Shown here in pieces: positions 1 to 9,689 of a stretch of 64,000 bases of DNA. Position 1 is the stretch's first letter. Each line of letters begins with the position of its first letter. The stretch comes from RI-231 sp041394905. GTDB lineage: Bacteria > Acidobacteriota > Terriglobia > Bryobacterales > UBA6623. Under the pieces are notes generated by a model that ran no database searches, was not told where the DNA came from, and saw nothing but the letters and a program-made list of their open reading frames with translations. The stretch lies in the NCBI GenBank assembly GCA_041394905.1, contig JAWKHJ010000012.1:1-64000 (forward strand), given 5' to 3'. A program made the translations under genes and the position numbers.

Positions 1-1216
1 ACGAGGCGACCTCGTCGGCAAGTCCGCCTAGCTGCATGGCGATCCCGGCGAACGCCGTCTGTGCAAACCCGTTCTGCGGGTAGTACCGCAGGCCTGCCTG
101 CGCGACGGTCAAGTTCGCAGCCAAGCGTAGCGTGGCGTCTTCGATGTCCACCCCGCCCAGCGGAACCGCATGGAACTGAGCGAGCGCATCGGCGAGCATG
201 ACGATGCTGTCTCCCGCGCCGCTCCAGAAATCGGCGATCTCCTGGGATTCCCCTGTCAGCGCGAACACGATCGGAAAGCCGCCGGGAAGGCTGCCGTCCG
301 CGCCCATCGTGTATTCCGCATCGAGCGTTCCGCCACGCAGCGTTCCCGTCAGTGTGACGAGGGTGTTAGGGAAGCCCGCCACGGTCCCGCGCGCCGAGGC
401 GTCGATCACGCCTTCTTGTGTCACAGTCCCTGCTACGTCCACGAAAGCCCCGTCGCCGCTGACGGACAGAATCAGCGGTGCGTCCTGAGTTTTGACGCCC
501 TTGGCGAACTGCGGCGAGTTGAGGTCGGCCGCGACATCGATGGTCAGAGTGTCTGGGAACGGCCCCGCGGCCCCGGTGATGAACTCGAAGTGCGCTTCAC
601 CGGATTTCACCGTCAAGCGCACCCCAAAAGGCAGATCGGTTACCGGCGGCAAGTCCGGGAACGGAATCTCGCCCGGAACGCTTGCCAGGGCAAGCGCAAT
701 CTTGGAGACTGAGCGCCTGCAGACTGCGGGCGCGGCGCCGCCCTTGGGAAGGGCTGCGAAAGGGACTTGGCCCTCGGTGACGATCTGCAGAGCGAGATCG
801 GCGGGGGAGCCCTCACCGCCCTCTCCCATGCTGCCGAAGATGTCTTTGTCCGTGCACCCGATCGAATACACATGTCCAGCAATGACGCCGGTGAACTTCT
901 GCGGCCCGGCGGCCATTGCGGAAATCGCATGACGCGAAAGGACGTCGTCGTCCTGGCCCGCGGTCTCTCCGACAGACAGATCAGCGTCGATCAGATTCAT
1001 GTCGAAGCGTACGAGTCCGGAGTTGTCCGACGTGGCGCCGCACGCGACCACCCCGGCGACCTTCTTCGACTGGTCTTCGAAGACGTCCACCACGTTCGGC
1101 AGAATCCAGCTCTGCTGGACAGCGTTGATCTCGCACGCCGGCGCCAGCCGAGGAAAGACCGAGCCGATCAGAATCGCCGTCGGCAGAAAGGAGCGTGCGA
1201 ATCGGAGTTGTATCAT
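1..1216 (-). CDS. secreted protein of unknown function (C-terminus outside window)
   Basis: An open frame runs from an ATG at 1216 leftwards off the window edge, giving about 405 residues without a stop. Residues 1-27 form a signal peptide (basic start, hydrophobic core, cleavage near LAPA-C), so the product is exported. The rest is Gly/Ala/Thr/Asp-rich with alternating hydrophobic residues, as in beta-rich extracellular proteins. A stretch around residues 215-330 contains several short Gly-rich turns. I recognise no catalytic motif or named domain. It is divergent from the purine permease at 1292. No clear Shine-Dalgarno precedes the ATG. The frame and signal peptide are seen directly; secretion is inferred; function is unknown. 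Confidence 0.7.
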   Translation of the reverse strand, partial: MIQLRFARSFLPTAILIGSVFPRLAPACEINAVQQSWILPNVVDVFEDQSKKVAGVVACGATSDNSGLVRFDMNLIDADLSVGETAGQDDDVLSRHAISAMAAGPQKFTGVIAGHVYSIGCTDKDIFGSMGEGGEGSPADLALQIVTEGQVPFAALPKGGAAPAVCRRSVSKIALALASVPGEIPFPDLPPVTDLPFGVRLTVKSGEAHFEFITGAAGPFPDTLTIDVAADLNSPQFAKGVKTQDAPLILSVSGDGAFVDVAGTVTQEGVIDASARGTVAGFPNTLVTLTGTLRGGTLDAEYTMGADGSLPGGFPIVFALTGESQEIADFWSGAGDSIVMLADALAQFHAVPLGGVDIEDATLRLAANLTVAQAGLRYYPQNGFAQTAFAGIAMQLGGLADEVAS

Positions 1217-1291
1217 GGCGAGATTCCGGAGCTTGACTCGCGGCAACCTTAACATGTCTTCTCGCATCGGCCAAGTTCCGCGCCTACAGGG

Positions 1292-2589
1292 ATGATTCGC
1301 GGAATCGAACGCTACTTCGAGCTCGAGCGGCTGGGGACCACGGTCCGCACCGAGCTGCTCGCCGGCGCCACGACGTTCCTGACGATGGCCTACATCCTCG
1401 TCGTGAATCCTTCGATCCTGGCCGACGCCGGCATGGAACCCGAGGCTGTGACGGCTGCGACTTGCGTGGCGGCGGGCCTCGGTTCGCTCGCGATGGGCTT
1501 GTGGGCGCGGCATCCCATCGCGCTGGCGCCGGGCATGGGCATCAACGCCTATTTCACCTATGCCGTCGTGATCGGCATGGGCGTGCCGTGGGAGACCGCG
1601 CTCGCGCCGTCTTTCTCTCGGGCGTCATCTTTGGCGTGCTGACGATCAGCGGAATCCGCCAGCGCGTGATCGCGGCCGCTCCGCGCGAGCTCTATGCCGC
1701 GGTGGCGTCCGGGATCGGCTTGTTTCTGGCCTTCATTGGGCTGAAGAACGCAGGGATCATCCGCGCCGATCCGTCGACTTTCGTCGCGCTGGGGGACTTG
1801 TCGCAGCCTGCGGCGCTGCTCGCCTGCGGCGGGTTGGCGCTGATCGGCATCTTGATGGCGTACCGCGTGCGCGCGGCGGTGCTGTTGGGGATCGTCGCGG
1901 CGACGGCGGTCGCCATCTTCACCGGCATGACCGAGTGGCGGCCGGGTCGGCTGGACTTCTCCGCAATGACGGCGGCGGCGTTCAAGCTGGACGTCGGCGC
2001 GGCGCTGTCGCTGGGGCTCGCCGACATCGTCTTCGTTTTCCTGTTCGTGGATTTCTTCGACACGCTTGGGACGTTGATCGCCGTGACCAAGCGCGCGGGG
2101 TTGATCGACGCGAACGGCAAGATCCCGCGCCTAGGCCGCATGCTCGCGGTCGACGCCTCGGCCACCGCGCTGGGGGCGGTCGTGGGCACTTCGACGACCA
2201 CGAGCTACGTCGAAAGCGCTGCCGGAGTTGCGGCCGGAGGGCGCTCGGGCCTCACCGCCGTCACGGTGGGCGTGCTGTTCCTGCTGGCGCTGCCGCTGGC
2301 GCCGCTTGCGGGCATGATCCCTGCCGCCGCCACCGCGCCGGCGCTCATTCTAGTCGGCTCGTTGATGATGGGCGCGGTGCGCGAGATCGACTGGGAGGAC
2401 GTGACGACCAGCGCCCCCGCCTTCCTCATCATCTTGGGCATTCCGCTCACGTTCTCGATCTCGAACGGGCTTGCGCTCGGCTTCCTGCTTTGGGTCGTGC
2501 TCAAGACGGCGACAGGCGAAAGGCTCGCGTGGTTGAGCTATGTCTTGGCGGCGTTGTTCTTGGCAAGGTTTGCGTATTTGGCGGGATAG
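1292..2589 (+). CDS. NCS2-family purine permease (AzgA/PbuG-like), one frameshift
   Basis: Predicted inner-membrane proton-coupled transporter for adenine, guanine or hypoxanthine. The N-terminal part carries the family segment TTFLTMAYILVVNPSIL and an APGMGINAYFTY stretch. The C-terminal part has the motif FFDTLGTLIAVTKRAG followed by TTTSYVESAAG, both typical of AzgA-type NCS2 carriers. The gene is split: the first part reads in one frame to about 1610 and continues one frame over. Restoring a single G or C in the GCGCTCGCGCCGTC context joins ETALA to AVFLSG and gives 432 residues, the usual family length, with about a dozen membrane segments. The shift therefore looks like a sequencing deletion. 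Exact substrate cannot be read from sequence. Confidence 0.85.
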
Positions 2590-2639
2590 GGACGAAGAAC
2601 CCGCACGCTTCCGCATGCGGCACGAAGAGCTGAGCGGAT

Positions 2640-2645
2640 TATAAT
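2640..2645 (+). promoter_or_regulatory. TATAAT -10-like hexamer before PhoD-like gene
   Basis: A perfect TATAAT ends 10 bases before the ATG at 2656. No convincing -35 is visible 16-18 bases upstream. This spacing would place the transcript start at or next to the initiation codon, and it argues for ATG 2656 over the upstream GTG at 2647. Confidence 0.45.
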
Positions 2646-2655
2646 CGTGCGCGTC

Positions 2656-4446
2656 ATGCGCATCGCCTTGCTCATCCTCTTTGCCGCGACCCTCCAGGCG
2701 GAGGTCGTCACGCACGGCCCGATGCTAGGACGCCTGACCTCGCAAAGCGTGGCGGTGTGGGCGCGCACGGCGCGGCCCGCGGAATTCCAGGTGCGCTACG
2801 GGACGAACCCGACGCAGCTCGACCGCGAGTCTTCTCCCGTGCGCACCACGCTTGAGAACGACAACACCGGTTTCATCGAGCTCATGGGCCTCGAGCCTCA
2901 CACCACCTACTTCTACCAAGTGACCGGCGAGCGCGGAGATCGTGCGCCGGATGCGCTGCAGGGCTCGTTTCGCACCCTGGCGACGAACGCCACATTCCGC
3001 GATCCGCGCTACAACCCCGACGGCAAGTTCAACTTCTCCTTCGAGTTCGCCTGCGGCAACAACCAGCCCGCTGACCCGACCCTGCCCACCTTTCGCACGA
3101 TGCTCGACCGGGTCGCCTCCAAAATCGACTTTGCCATCCTCGACGGCGACTGGCTCTACGAAGAGAAGCGCGAGTATCCGGCGTCGGACTGGCTGCGGCA
3201 AGTCGGCGCGCAACGGGCCCCGCGCATCGTCGATCTCGCCCCGACCATCGCCGGCGTCTGGGAGAACTACAAGCTCTACCTCGAGCGCGGCAAAAACCTC
3301 GCTGACTGGCACCGCCAAGTTCCGAACTTCATCATGTTCGACGACCACGAGATGCTCAACGACATCAACGGCACTGGCACGCCGGGACGCCGCGACCGCC
3401 GCGTCGCGTTCCGCGATATCGGTCTCGAAGGCTGGTACGACTACCTCGGCTGGACCGACCCAATCGACTGGAAGCAAAAGATCGTGATGGGCCGCGCGAA
3501 GCTCGAAGCCGGCTCCGACGTCTTGACCGACCCCGAGGCCGATTTCCGCGAGCTCAACCTGGATCAGATCGGCACGCTGACGGTGCACTGGGGCACGCCC
3601 GACGCCGGGGTCAACCAGGCGCGGCTCGATTCGGTCGGCGGCGATCCCAACGCCGGCGCCTATCGCGTGGTGGAAGTGCTTGACCGCAACCGCCTGCGGA
3701 TCGAGCCCGCCGCCCGTGCGACTGGTGAGCAGGTCTACTCGATCGGCGCCTTTCACCACTTCAACATGAAGGTCTCCAACGCCGAGTTCTTCTTCATCGA
3801 TACGCGCACGCACCGGCAGATGCACGATATCGACGATCCGATGCGCGAGGGCGTCTCCATCCTCGGCGCTCCGCAAAAGGCTTGGCTGAAAGAAGGCCTC
3901 CAGGCGAGCGACGCGGACTTCCTCTTCGTCGTCTCCTCGGTGAACCTGATGGTGCCCCACATTCGCGCGGGCGAAGTCAAAGGAAACAAGGACGAGGCTT
4001 GGACCGCAGTCGCCGCCGAACGCAACGAGATGATCGACTTCTGGGATTCGCTCGGCAAACCGGTTTTCGTACTGACGGGCGACCTGCACAACTCCTTCGC
4101 AATCCAGATCACGGACAACGTGTGGGAGTTCGCCTCCGGGCCGCACAACTCGACCAACCACTTTCTCGAGGAAGAGGCTGGCCGCCCGACCAGCGGTAAG
4201 TTCGAATCCCGCGGGAAGGAGTGCGACATTCGCTGGTCATCGTTCATCCCGGACGGCCTCAATGGACGCCGTCGACGCCCGGTCTACTGCGTCGTACAGA
4301 TCAACAACACGTTCCGCATCCCGAGCGAGCAGCCGAACAGCGACATACAGGCGGCGTTTGATCGCCCGCAGGCCGTGTTCCAGTACTACGACGGGTTGAC
4401 CGGCGACTTGCTCTACGCCGAATCGATCATCCCGGCGGCGCGCTAA
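2656..4446 (+). CDS. PhoD-like secreted phosphatase/phosphodiesterase
   Basis: Exported metallophosphoesterase of the PhoD (alkaline phosphatase D) superfamily, likely cleaving phosphate esters or phosphodiesters outside the inner membrane. The start at ATG 2656 gives a short signal peptide (MRIALLILFAATLQA). An N-terminal beta-sandwich domain (about residues 15-110) has the typical HGPMLGRLTSQSVAVWART opening. The metal-centre motifs follow in order: FACGNN, LDGDWLY, FDDHEMLNDI, and TGDLHNSF near residue 475. Length is about 596 residues, longer than many PhoD proteins because of an insertion around residues 270-365. Its 3' end overlaps the convergent PAP2 gene by 20 bases. Exact substrate is unknown. 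Confidence 0.85.
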   Translation: MRIALLILFAATLQAEVVTHGPMLGRLTSQSVAVWARTARPAEFQVRYGTNPTQLDRESSPVRTTLENDNTGFIELMGLEPHTTYFYQVTGERGDRAPDALQGSFRTLATNATFRDPRYNPDGKFNFSFEFACGNNQPADPTLPTFRTMLDRVASKIDFAILDGDWLYEEKREYPASDWLRQVGAQRAPRIVDLAPTIAGVWENYKLYLERGKNLADWHRQVPNFIMFDDHEMLNDINGTGTPGRRDRRVAFRDIGLEGWYDYLGWTDPIDWKQKIVMGRAKLEAGSDVLTDPEADFRELNLDQIGTLTVHWGTPDAGVNQARLDSVGGDPNAGAYRVVEVLDRNRLRIEPAARATGEQVYSIGAFHHFNMKVSNAEFFFIDTRTHRQMHDIDDPMREGVSILGAPQKAWLKEGLQASDADFLFVVSSVNLMVPHIRAGEVKGNKDEAWTAVAAERNEMIDFWDSLGKPVFVLTGDLHNSFAIQITDNVWEFASGPHNSTNHFLEEEAGRPTSGKFESRGKECDIRWSSFIPDGLNGRRRRPVYCVVQINNTFRIPSEQPNSDIQAAFDRPQAVFQYYDGLTGDLLYAESIIPAAR

Positions 4447-5383
4447 AGGACCGTCTCGGCGGCGGCTTGGGTCGAACGACCGCGCGCGCGATCGCCGCCC
4501 CTGCGACGGCGGCGGCGAACCCAGCCGCCACGTCCACCGCGTGGTGGTAGCGAGTGTAGACGCAAGCCACCGACATGCCAGCGGCGAAGAAGCCGAAAAC
4601 CGCCGCCGTACGCCAGTGGTAGGGCCACAGGCCGAACGTCATGCCCCAGGAGCCCGCCACATGGCCGCTCGGGAAGCAGCCGCCCGAGACTGCTCCGCCT
4701 GCGATGATCGTTTCGATCAGCCGCTGGAAATAGAAGCCCTGGAACGGCGGCAGTCCGGCCATCAACTGCGGGTTCTCCCACGGGCCGCGCGCCGGAATCC
4801 AGGGGTACCAAATGAACGCGCACAAGAAGGCCGCCACCACCGACGTCATCGAAAGCGCGTAGCCCGGTCCCGGCGCGCGTCCTGTCCGCTTGTAGCCGAT
4901 GAACCACGCCGCCCCCGAACCCCCGATGATGATGTAGTAGTAGCAGGAGTAGAAGAAGTGCATCAGCTCGTCGAGCCATGGGCTGCGCCAAGCCGAGAGC
5001 GCTACTGCCGGTTCTACTCCGAACACCGCCCGGTCGGCCCGGTAAAGCCAGGGCTCGAACCAATACGTTGGCCACACGGCGAGAATCGTCCGCTCCACCT
5101 CTTCGAAGAAGAAGATCACCAGCAGCAGCGGATAGCCGTAGCGCAGATAGCGCACGATCTCGCGCAGCACGAAGCGGACGAGCGATTCGCCGGGCTTGGG
5201 TTGCTCCCATGGCGCCCCCCGCGGCGGTAAAGCTGCCATGAACGCCAGGATCCCCAGGTGCGCCGCGAGCAGGGTCCACGGGTCCTGAATGGACTCATGA
5301 CGCAGTGCGATCAGCGCCCCGGTCAGGACGGCGTAGGCGGCGCAAAGCCAGTCGACGGCGGTCCACCGCGGGGAAGCCTGCAT
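4427..5383 (-). CDS. PAP2-superfamily membrane phosphatase/phosphotransferase (AUR1/IPC-synthase-like)
   Basis: A polytopic membrane protein of 318 residues with about six hydrophobic segments. It has the PAP2 signature CFPSGHVAGSWG and, about 60 residues later, YTRYHHAVDVAAG. These supply the two catalytic histidines and the aspartate of lipid phosphatases and phosphotransferases. The HHAVDVAAG form is closer to the inositol-phosphorylceramide-synthase-like PAP2_3 group than to the classic undecaprenyl pyrophosphate phosphatase form. It probably acts on a lipid phosphate or transfers a polar head group. It is convergent with the PhoD-like gene and divergent from lptD with only about 35 bases between, so it sits in an envelope-related neighbourhood. 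Substrate is inference only. Confidence 0.8.
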   Translation of the reverse strand: MQASPRWTAVDWLCAAYAVLTGALIALRHESIQDPWTLLAAHLGILAFMAALPPRGAPWEQPKPGESLVRFVLREIVRYLRYGYPLLLVIFFFEEVERTILAVWPTYWFEPWLYRADRAVFGVEPAVALSAWRSPWLDELMHFFYSCYYYIIIGGSGAAWFIGYKRTGRAPGPGYALSMTSVVAAFLCAFIWYPWIPARGPWENPQLMAGLPPFQGFYFQRLIETIIAGGAVSGGCFPSGHVAGSWGMTFGLWPYHWRTAAVFGFFAAGMSVACVYTRYHHAVDVAAGFAAAVAGAAIARAVVRPKPPPRRSFSAPPG

Positions 5384-5418
5384 CGCAACTCATTGTGCCA
5401 ATAGATCGCTAGACTAGG

Positions 5419-7743
5419 TTGAAGGCCTGCACCCCCGCCGCGCCCCCGGGCGTAATCCGCATCTTGAGCCGCCTGTTCATCCTCGTTCTCGCCGCGTTGA
5501 GCGTGTCGTTGGGCTTCGCCGCCGATTGCCCCGAGGCGCCGCCCGCAACCGATCCCGTCGAGGGCGTGCTCATCAGCGCCTGCAAGCAGTTGAGTGAAGG
5601 CGACATGCGCCGCGCACGCGGGTCCGTCGACGTCCGCACCGGCGCCATCGTCATCACCGCCGACGAGGCCGACTACAACGACGAATCGGGCGAGCTCGAA
5701 GTGCGCGGAAACGTGCACTATCGCACGCTCAGTGGCGACGAGGACCTCTACGCCTCCAAAGTCGCCTACAACACGCGCACTGAGCTCGGCACCTTCTACG
5801 AAGCCCACGGAACCGTCTCCTCGGCGTCACAGGCGGGCGCACGCATCCTCACCACCGACAACCCGTTCTACATCGACGGCCCCGTGGTCCACAAAGCCGG
5901 CGAGGAGTACGTCGTGATGCATGGGACGGTCACCAACTGCGACCCCGAACACCCGTGGTGGACCATGAGGTCCCCCAAGACGCGCATCGAGCCGGGCAAG
6001 TCCGCCACCATTCACCAAGGCGTGCTGCGCATCAAGGGCGCGCCGCTGCTCTATGTGCCGATCTTCAAGAAATCGCTCGAACGCATCCCGCGCAAGAGCG
6101 GCTTTCTCACGCCCAGCGTCGGCACCAGCTCACGCTTCGGCATGGTAGTGGCCGAGTCTTACTACTGGGCGATCAACCGCAGCTACGACGCGACCATCAA
6201 CGGCACCTACTACACCGCACGCGGCCCTGCGTCGCAGCTCTCGTTTCGCGGGCGCCCTACCAAGGGTTCCTACTTCGACGCCGTTTTTTTTGGCGTCGCC
6301 GATCGCGGCCGCAAGCTCGACGACGGCTCGCGCTATAAACAGGGCGGCAGCCAGTTCGCCATGCGCGGCGCAACGATGCTGCCCGGCGGCTTTCGCGGCG
6401 TGGCTGACATCCGCTATCTGAGCTCGCTCGAGTTCAAGCAGACCTTCACGCAAACCTACCAGGAAGCCGCCAGCTCGCAGGTTCGTTCGATCGGGTTCGC
6501 CACCAAGAACTTCTCGACCTACTCGATCAACGCCGCGCTACTGCGCGACGAGAACTTCCAGAGCACCGAGCGCAACAACACGATCGTCATCCGCAAGCTG
6601 CCCAGCGTCGAATTCAATTCACGCGAGCGGCTGCTGCTCAAGGGACCGGCGCCGGTCTACTTTGCTCTCGATTCCGCCTTTGACCTCGCCAGCCGCACCC
6701 AGCGCGCCTTTCAGACCCGCCGCTACGTGCAACGCGGCGATCTCTACCCGCGCTTCACCGTTCCGCTCAAGCTGGGGCTCGTCAACGTGACCCCAACCTT
6801 CGGCGGACGGATCACTGGGTATGGGCAGAGCCGCGTCTCGCGCACGGCTCCGGGCGAAGTGGCCGGCGACATCGTCGGACAGAACCTCTACCGGGCCTCG
6901 GGCGAGTTCTCCCTCGACATCGCACCGCCTGCGCTGCAGCGCATCTACAACGGCCCCAAGTGGCTCGGCGACAAGGTCAAGCACGTGATCGAACCCCGCT
7001 TGCGCTACCGTTACACCACCGGCGTTCACGACTTCGACCGCATCGTGCGTTTCGACGCTCGAGACATCCTCAACAACACCAACGAGGCGGACGTCTCGAT
7101 CACCCAGCGCCTGTACGCCAAGGACGCCGCCACCGGACAGACCCGCGAAGTCCTCGCTCTCGAGATCTGGCAGCGGCGCTACTTCGATCCCGACCTGGGT
7201 GACGCCATCGTGCCCGGCATGCGCAACGTCGTGCGCTCCTCGATCGATCTCACGCCGTTTGCCTTTTTCGATCGCGCGCGCCACTATTCGCCCGTGGTGA
7301 TGGCTCTGCGTACCCGGCCGAGCTGGAAGTCCGGCCTCGAATGGCGCACCGACTACGACCCGCTACGCGACAAGATCGTCAACTCGAGCGTCACCTTCGA
7401 CTACCAGGTCACCTCGCTCATCCGGACGGCGATCGGTCACAACGCCGTTCGCGTACCGACCGAGCTTTCGCCGGCTTCCAACCAGCTCACGACCCTGATC
7501 GGATTTGGGGACTTCAACCGCCGCGGCTGGAACTTCGCCATCAACTCGATCTACGACTACCGCCGTCAGAATTTTCTCTACACCCGCGGACAGCTCTCCT
7601 ACAACACCGACTGCTGCGGGTTCGGGATCGAGTTCGGGCGTATTGGCTACTCCACGCTGCCGCAGAACCAGTTCCGCGTGAGTCTCTCGATCGCCAACGT
7701 CGGCTCCTTCGGCACGTTGCGGCCGCAGGAGCGCTTGTTCTAA
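5419..7743 (+). CDS. lptD: LPS-assembly outer membrane protein LptD
   Basis: Outer-membrane beta-barrel that inserts lipopolysaccharide into the outer leaflet, normally with LptE. An OstA/LptA-like beta-jellyroll domain occupies about residues 50-170 (VRTGAIVITADEADYN, then LEVRGNVHYRT). A long barrel domain rich in aromatic and charged residues follows, and the chain ends in phenylalanine, as outer-membrane proteins often do. At 774 residues it matches the family. The longest reading starts at TTG 5419. A second TTG at about 5464 begins directly before the signal peptide (MSRLFILVLAALSV) and may be the real start. The frame is intact over 2.3 kb, in contrast to several neighbours. The gene is followed at 15 bases by a methyltransferase gene. 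Confidence 0.88.
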   Translation: MKACTPAAPPGVIRILSRLFILVLAALSVSLGFAADCPEAPPATDPVEGVLISACKQLSEGDMRRARGSVDVRTGAIVITADEADYNDESGELEVRGNVHYRTLSGDEDLYASKVAYNTRTELGTFYEAHGTVSSASQAGARILTTDNPFYIDGPVVHKAGEEYVVMHGTVTNCDPEHPWWTMRSPKTRIEPGKSATIHQGVLRIKGAPLLYVPIFKKSLERIPRKSGFLTPSVGTSSRFGMVVAESYYWAINRSYDATINGTYYTARGPASQLSFRGRPTKGSYFDAVFFGVADRGRKLDDGSRYKQGGSQFAMRGATMLPGGFRGVADIRYLSSLEFKQTFTQTYQEAASSQVRSIGFATKNFSTYSINAALLRDENFQSTERNNTIVIRKLPSVEFNSRERLLLKGPAPVYFALDSAFDLASRTQRAFQTRRYVQRGDLYPRFTVPLKLGLVNVTPTFGGRITGYGQSRVSRTAPGEVAGDIVGQNLYRASGEFSLDIAPPALQRIYNGPKWLGDKVKHVIEPRLRYRYTTGVHDFDRIVRFDARDILNNTNEADVSITQRLYAKDAATGQTREVLALEIWQRRYFDPDLGDAIVPGMRNVVRSSIDLTPFAFFDRARHYSPVVMALRTRPSWKSGLEWRTDYDPLRDKIVNSSVTFDYQVTSLIRTAIGHNAVRVPTELSPASNQLTTLIGFGDFNRRGWNFAINSIYDYRRQNFLYTRGQLSYNTDCCGFGIEFGRIGYSTLPQNQFRVSLSIANVGSFGTLRPQERLF

Positions 7744-7757
7744 AAAGAAGCGCCGCG

Positions 7758-8315
7758 ATGCCGTTCCCGAAACAATACGCTGAGATCGCCGCGCGCACAC
7801 GCGTTCCCGCGGGCTTTCTCGTAATGGCCGCCTTCCTGTGGTTCGCGCAGCCCACGCCGGCGACCATGCTCCTGGGCGTTGCCATCGCTTCGGCTGGTCT
7901 CGCGCTTCGCGCCTGGGCCGCGGGACACCTCGCGAAGAACCAGAAACTGGCCACCTCCGGGCCCTACGCCCATGTGCGCAACCCGCTTTACGTGGGCACG
8001 CTGGCTGTTGGCATCGGCTTCGCCATCGCCGGCGGGCGTTGGTCCGTGGGTGCGCTGCTCGTTTTGTTCTTTCTGTTGTGGTACTTGCCCGTCGTCGAGG
8101 AAGAAGAGCGGCATCTCGCCAAGATCCTGCCCGGCTATGACGATTACCGCGCCCGCGTACCTCAGCTCATCCCGGCCCTGACGCCCCGATATAGCGGCGG
8201 CGAGAGCTTCCAGTTTGCGCTTTACCGCAAAAATCGCGAGTATCAGGCGCTGCTTGCGTTCCTCCTTACGCTCGCGGCTCTCGCAGCCAAGACGCTCTGG
8301 CGCCTCAGCTTGTAA
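7758..8315 (+). CDS. isoprenylcysteine carboxyl methyltransferase (ICMT/PEMT)-family membrane protein
   Basis: A 185-residue integral membrane methyltransferase with about four to five hydrophobic helices. The family motif GPYAHVRNPLYVGTL (near residue 75) and the acidic segment EEEERHLAKILPGYDDY (near residue 115) form the SAM-binding part of ICMT/PEMT proteins. ATG 7758 is chosen because it follows an AAGAAG ribosome-binding site, and the longer upstream frame runs through lptD. It follows lptD by 15 bases, so the two are probably co-transcribed. Bacterial members methylate lipids, quinone-like molecules or protein C-termini; which applies here is not visible. Confidence 0.82.
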   Translation: MPFPKQYAEIAARTRVPAGFLVMAAFLWFAQPTPATMLLGVAIASAGLALRAWAAGHLAKNQKLATSGPYAHVRNPLYVGTLAVGIGFAIAGGRWSVGALLVLFFLLWYLPVVEEEERHLAKILPGYDDYRARVPQLIPALTPRYSGGESFQFALYRKNREYQALLAFLLTLAALAAKTLWRLSL

Positions 8316-8372
8316 AGCTTTTCCAGACGGAGCCCGGACAGGTTAGAATAGGAGTTTCCGCGCTGAATTTCC

Positions 8373-8400
8373 GGCACAAGGCACGTCCCTTTTTTGTGCC
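8373..8400 (+). other. inverted repeat GGCACAA...TTGTGCC
   Basis: A perfect 7-base inverted repeat with a 14-base loop that ends in a run of T lies in the 146-base gap between the methyltransferase gene and the DUF481 gene. It could be a weak terminator for the upstream operon or an operator for the downstream gene; the sequence does not decide. Confidence 0.35.
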
Positions 8401-8461
8401 AACTACGTCCGTTTTTCGGCAAGTCGCGCGCCCCCCTAGACCTCTCCACCAGGAGCACCCT

Positions 8462-9568
8462 ATGTACACCCCTCCCTCGCTTCGAATGCTCGCGCTGTGC
8501 GCAATCGTCGCCGCCATGCCGGCCGCGCTGCTCGCCGACGTCGTCGTACTCAAGAATGGCGACCGCTTGACGGGATCGGTCATCTCCTCCGACGCCAAAG
8601 TACTCAAGATGAAGACCGAGTTCATCGGCGAGATTGAGATTCAATGGGAAGCGGTCACGAGCATTGATTCGCCTGAAAAGCTTTATGTCACCTCGGAAGA
8701 CGGGCAAACCCTGGTCGGCCCTGTGAAGACCGATCAGGAAAAGCTCTCAGTAACGACCGCTGAGTCCGGCGTGGTCGAGGCTCCGCTGGCGACCGTGGCT
8801 GCGGTGCGCAACCAAGAGTCCTACGACGCGTACGAAGCGGAGATCGACCGTCTGCGTAATCCCAAGTTGACCGACTTCTGGCGTGGATACTTCGATTCCG
8901 GCCTCGCGATGACCGCCGGCAACGCCACGACGACGACGTTCTCCAACGCCGCCGGCGCAACCCGGCAAACCCAGCGCGACAAGATCAACCTCTATTTCAC
9001 CTCTGTTTACGCCAAGGCCCAAACTCTCAACTCGACGACCAACGAGCAGATCACCGCCACGACGGCGAACGCCACGCGCGGGGGCTCCCGCTATGAGGTC
9101 AACGTCAACGACAAGACGTTCGTCTTTGGCTTCGTCGACCTCGAGTTCGATCAGTTCCAGGCGCTCGACCTGCGCAACGTCATCGGCGGCGGCGTCGGCC
9201 GGCACATCATCAAAACCGAGCGCACGGCCTTCGATCTCTTCGGCGGCGCGTCGTTCAACAACGAGTTCTTCAAGAACGACATTCGGCGGAAGTCGGCCGA
9301 AGTCGTCGTCGGCGAGACCTTCAGCTACCAAGTCAACGGCCGTACCTCGCTCAGCGAGCGCTTCGCGATCTACCCGAACATGTCCAACACCGGCGAGGCG
9401 CGTATGCAGTTCGATACCTCGCTCACCACGGACATTTTCAAGTGGCTCGGCTGGAACCTTACTTTCAGCGACCGCTTCCTGAGCAATCCGGTTCCGGGCC
9501 GCCAAAAGAACGACGTGCTGCTCACCACCGGCGTGCGCATGATCTTCGGCGGCGAAAAGCTGCGCTAA
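8462..9568 (+). CDS. DUF481 family outer-membrane protein (YdiY-like)
   Basis: Secreted 368-residue protein. The signal peptide (residues 1-28) ends at AALLADV. The mature protein opens with DVVVLKNGDRLTGSVISSD, the small N-terminal beta domain often seen before DUF481 barrels. From about residue 140 there is a DUF481-type repetitive amphipathic beta region (YFDSGLAMTAGNATTTTF) ending near the C-terminus, consistent with a small outer-membrane barrel. The start is set by AGGAG eight bases before ATG 8462. The family is named after a salt-induced outer-membrane protein, but its role is not known. A hairpin terminator candidate follows at 9601. Confidence 0.85.
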   Translation: MYTPPSLRMLALCAIVAAMPAALLADVVVLKNGDRLTGSVISSDAKVLKMKTEFIGEIEIQWEAVTSIDSPEKLYVTSEDGQTLVGPVKTDQEKLSVTTAESGVVEAPLATVAAVRNQESYDAYEAEIDRLRNPKLTDFWRGYFDSGLAMTAGNATTTTFSNAAGATRQTQRDKINLYFTSVYAKAQTLNSTTNEQITATTANATRGGSRYEVNVNDKTFVFGFVDLEFDQFQALDLRNVIGGGVGRHIIKTERTAFDLFGGASFNNEFFKNDIRRKSAEVVVGETFSYQVNGRTSLSERFAIYPNMSNTGEARMQFDTSLTTDIFKWLGWNLTFSDRFLSNPVPGRQKNDVLLTTGVRMIFGGEKLR

Positions 9569-9600
9569 GCCGACTCGCTTCATGTCTGTACTCCGTTCCG

Positions 9601-9626
9601 AGCCTCGGCCTTGGAAGGCCGGGGCT
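9601..9626 (+). terminator. hairpin terminator candidate after DUF481 gene
   Basis: Arms AGCCTCGGCCTT and AAGGCCGGGGCT pair over about 10-12 bases, with one T-G wobble and a very short GG-centred loop, 33 bases after the stop codon. No T tract follows, so if this is a terminator it is of the hairpin-only kind. Confidence 0.5.
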
Positions 9627-9678
9627 CGGCTGTCATGATTCGCCCCACGGACGGGTGTGTGTTACCGTCCTTGGGTTG

Positions 9679-9685
9679 AAGGAGG
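9679..9685 (+). promoter_or_regulatory. strong Shine-Dalgarno AAGGAGG deciding a GTG start
   Basis: AAGGAGG lies four bases before GTG 9690 and selects this start for the SDR gene over an upstream in-frame GTG at 9657. Confidence 0.8.
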
Positions 9686-9689
9686 AACT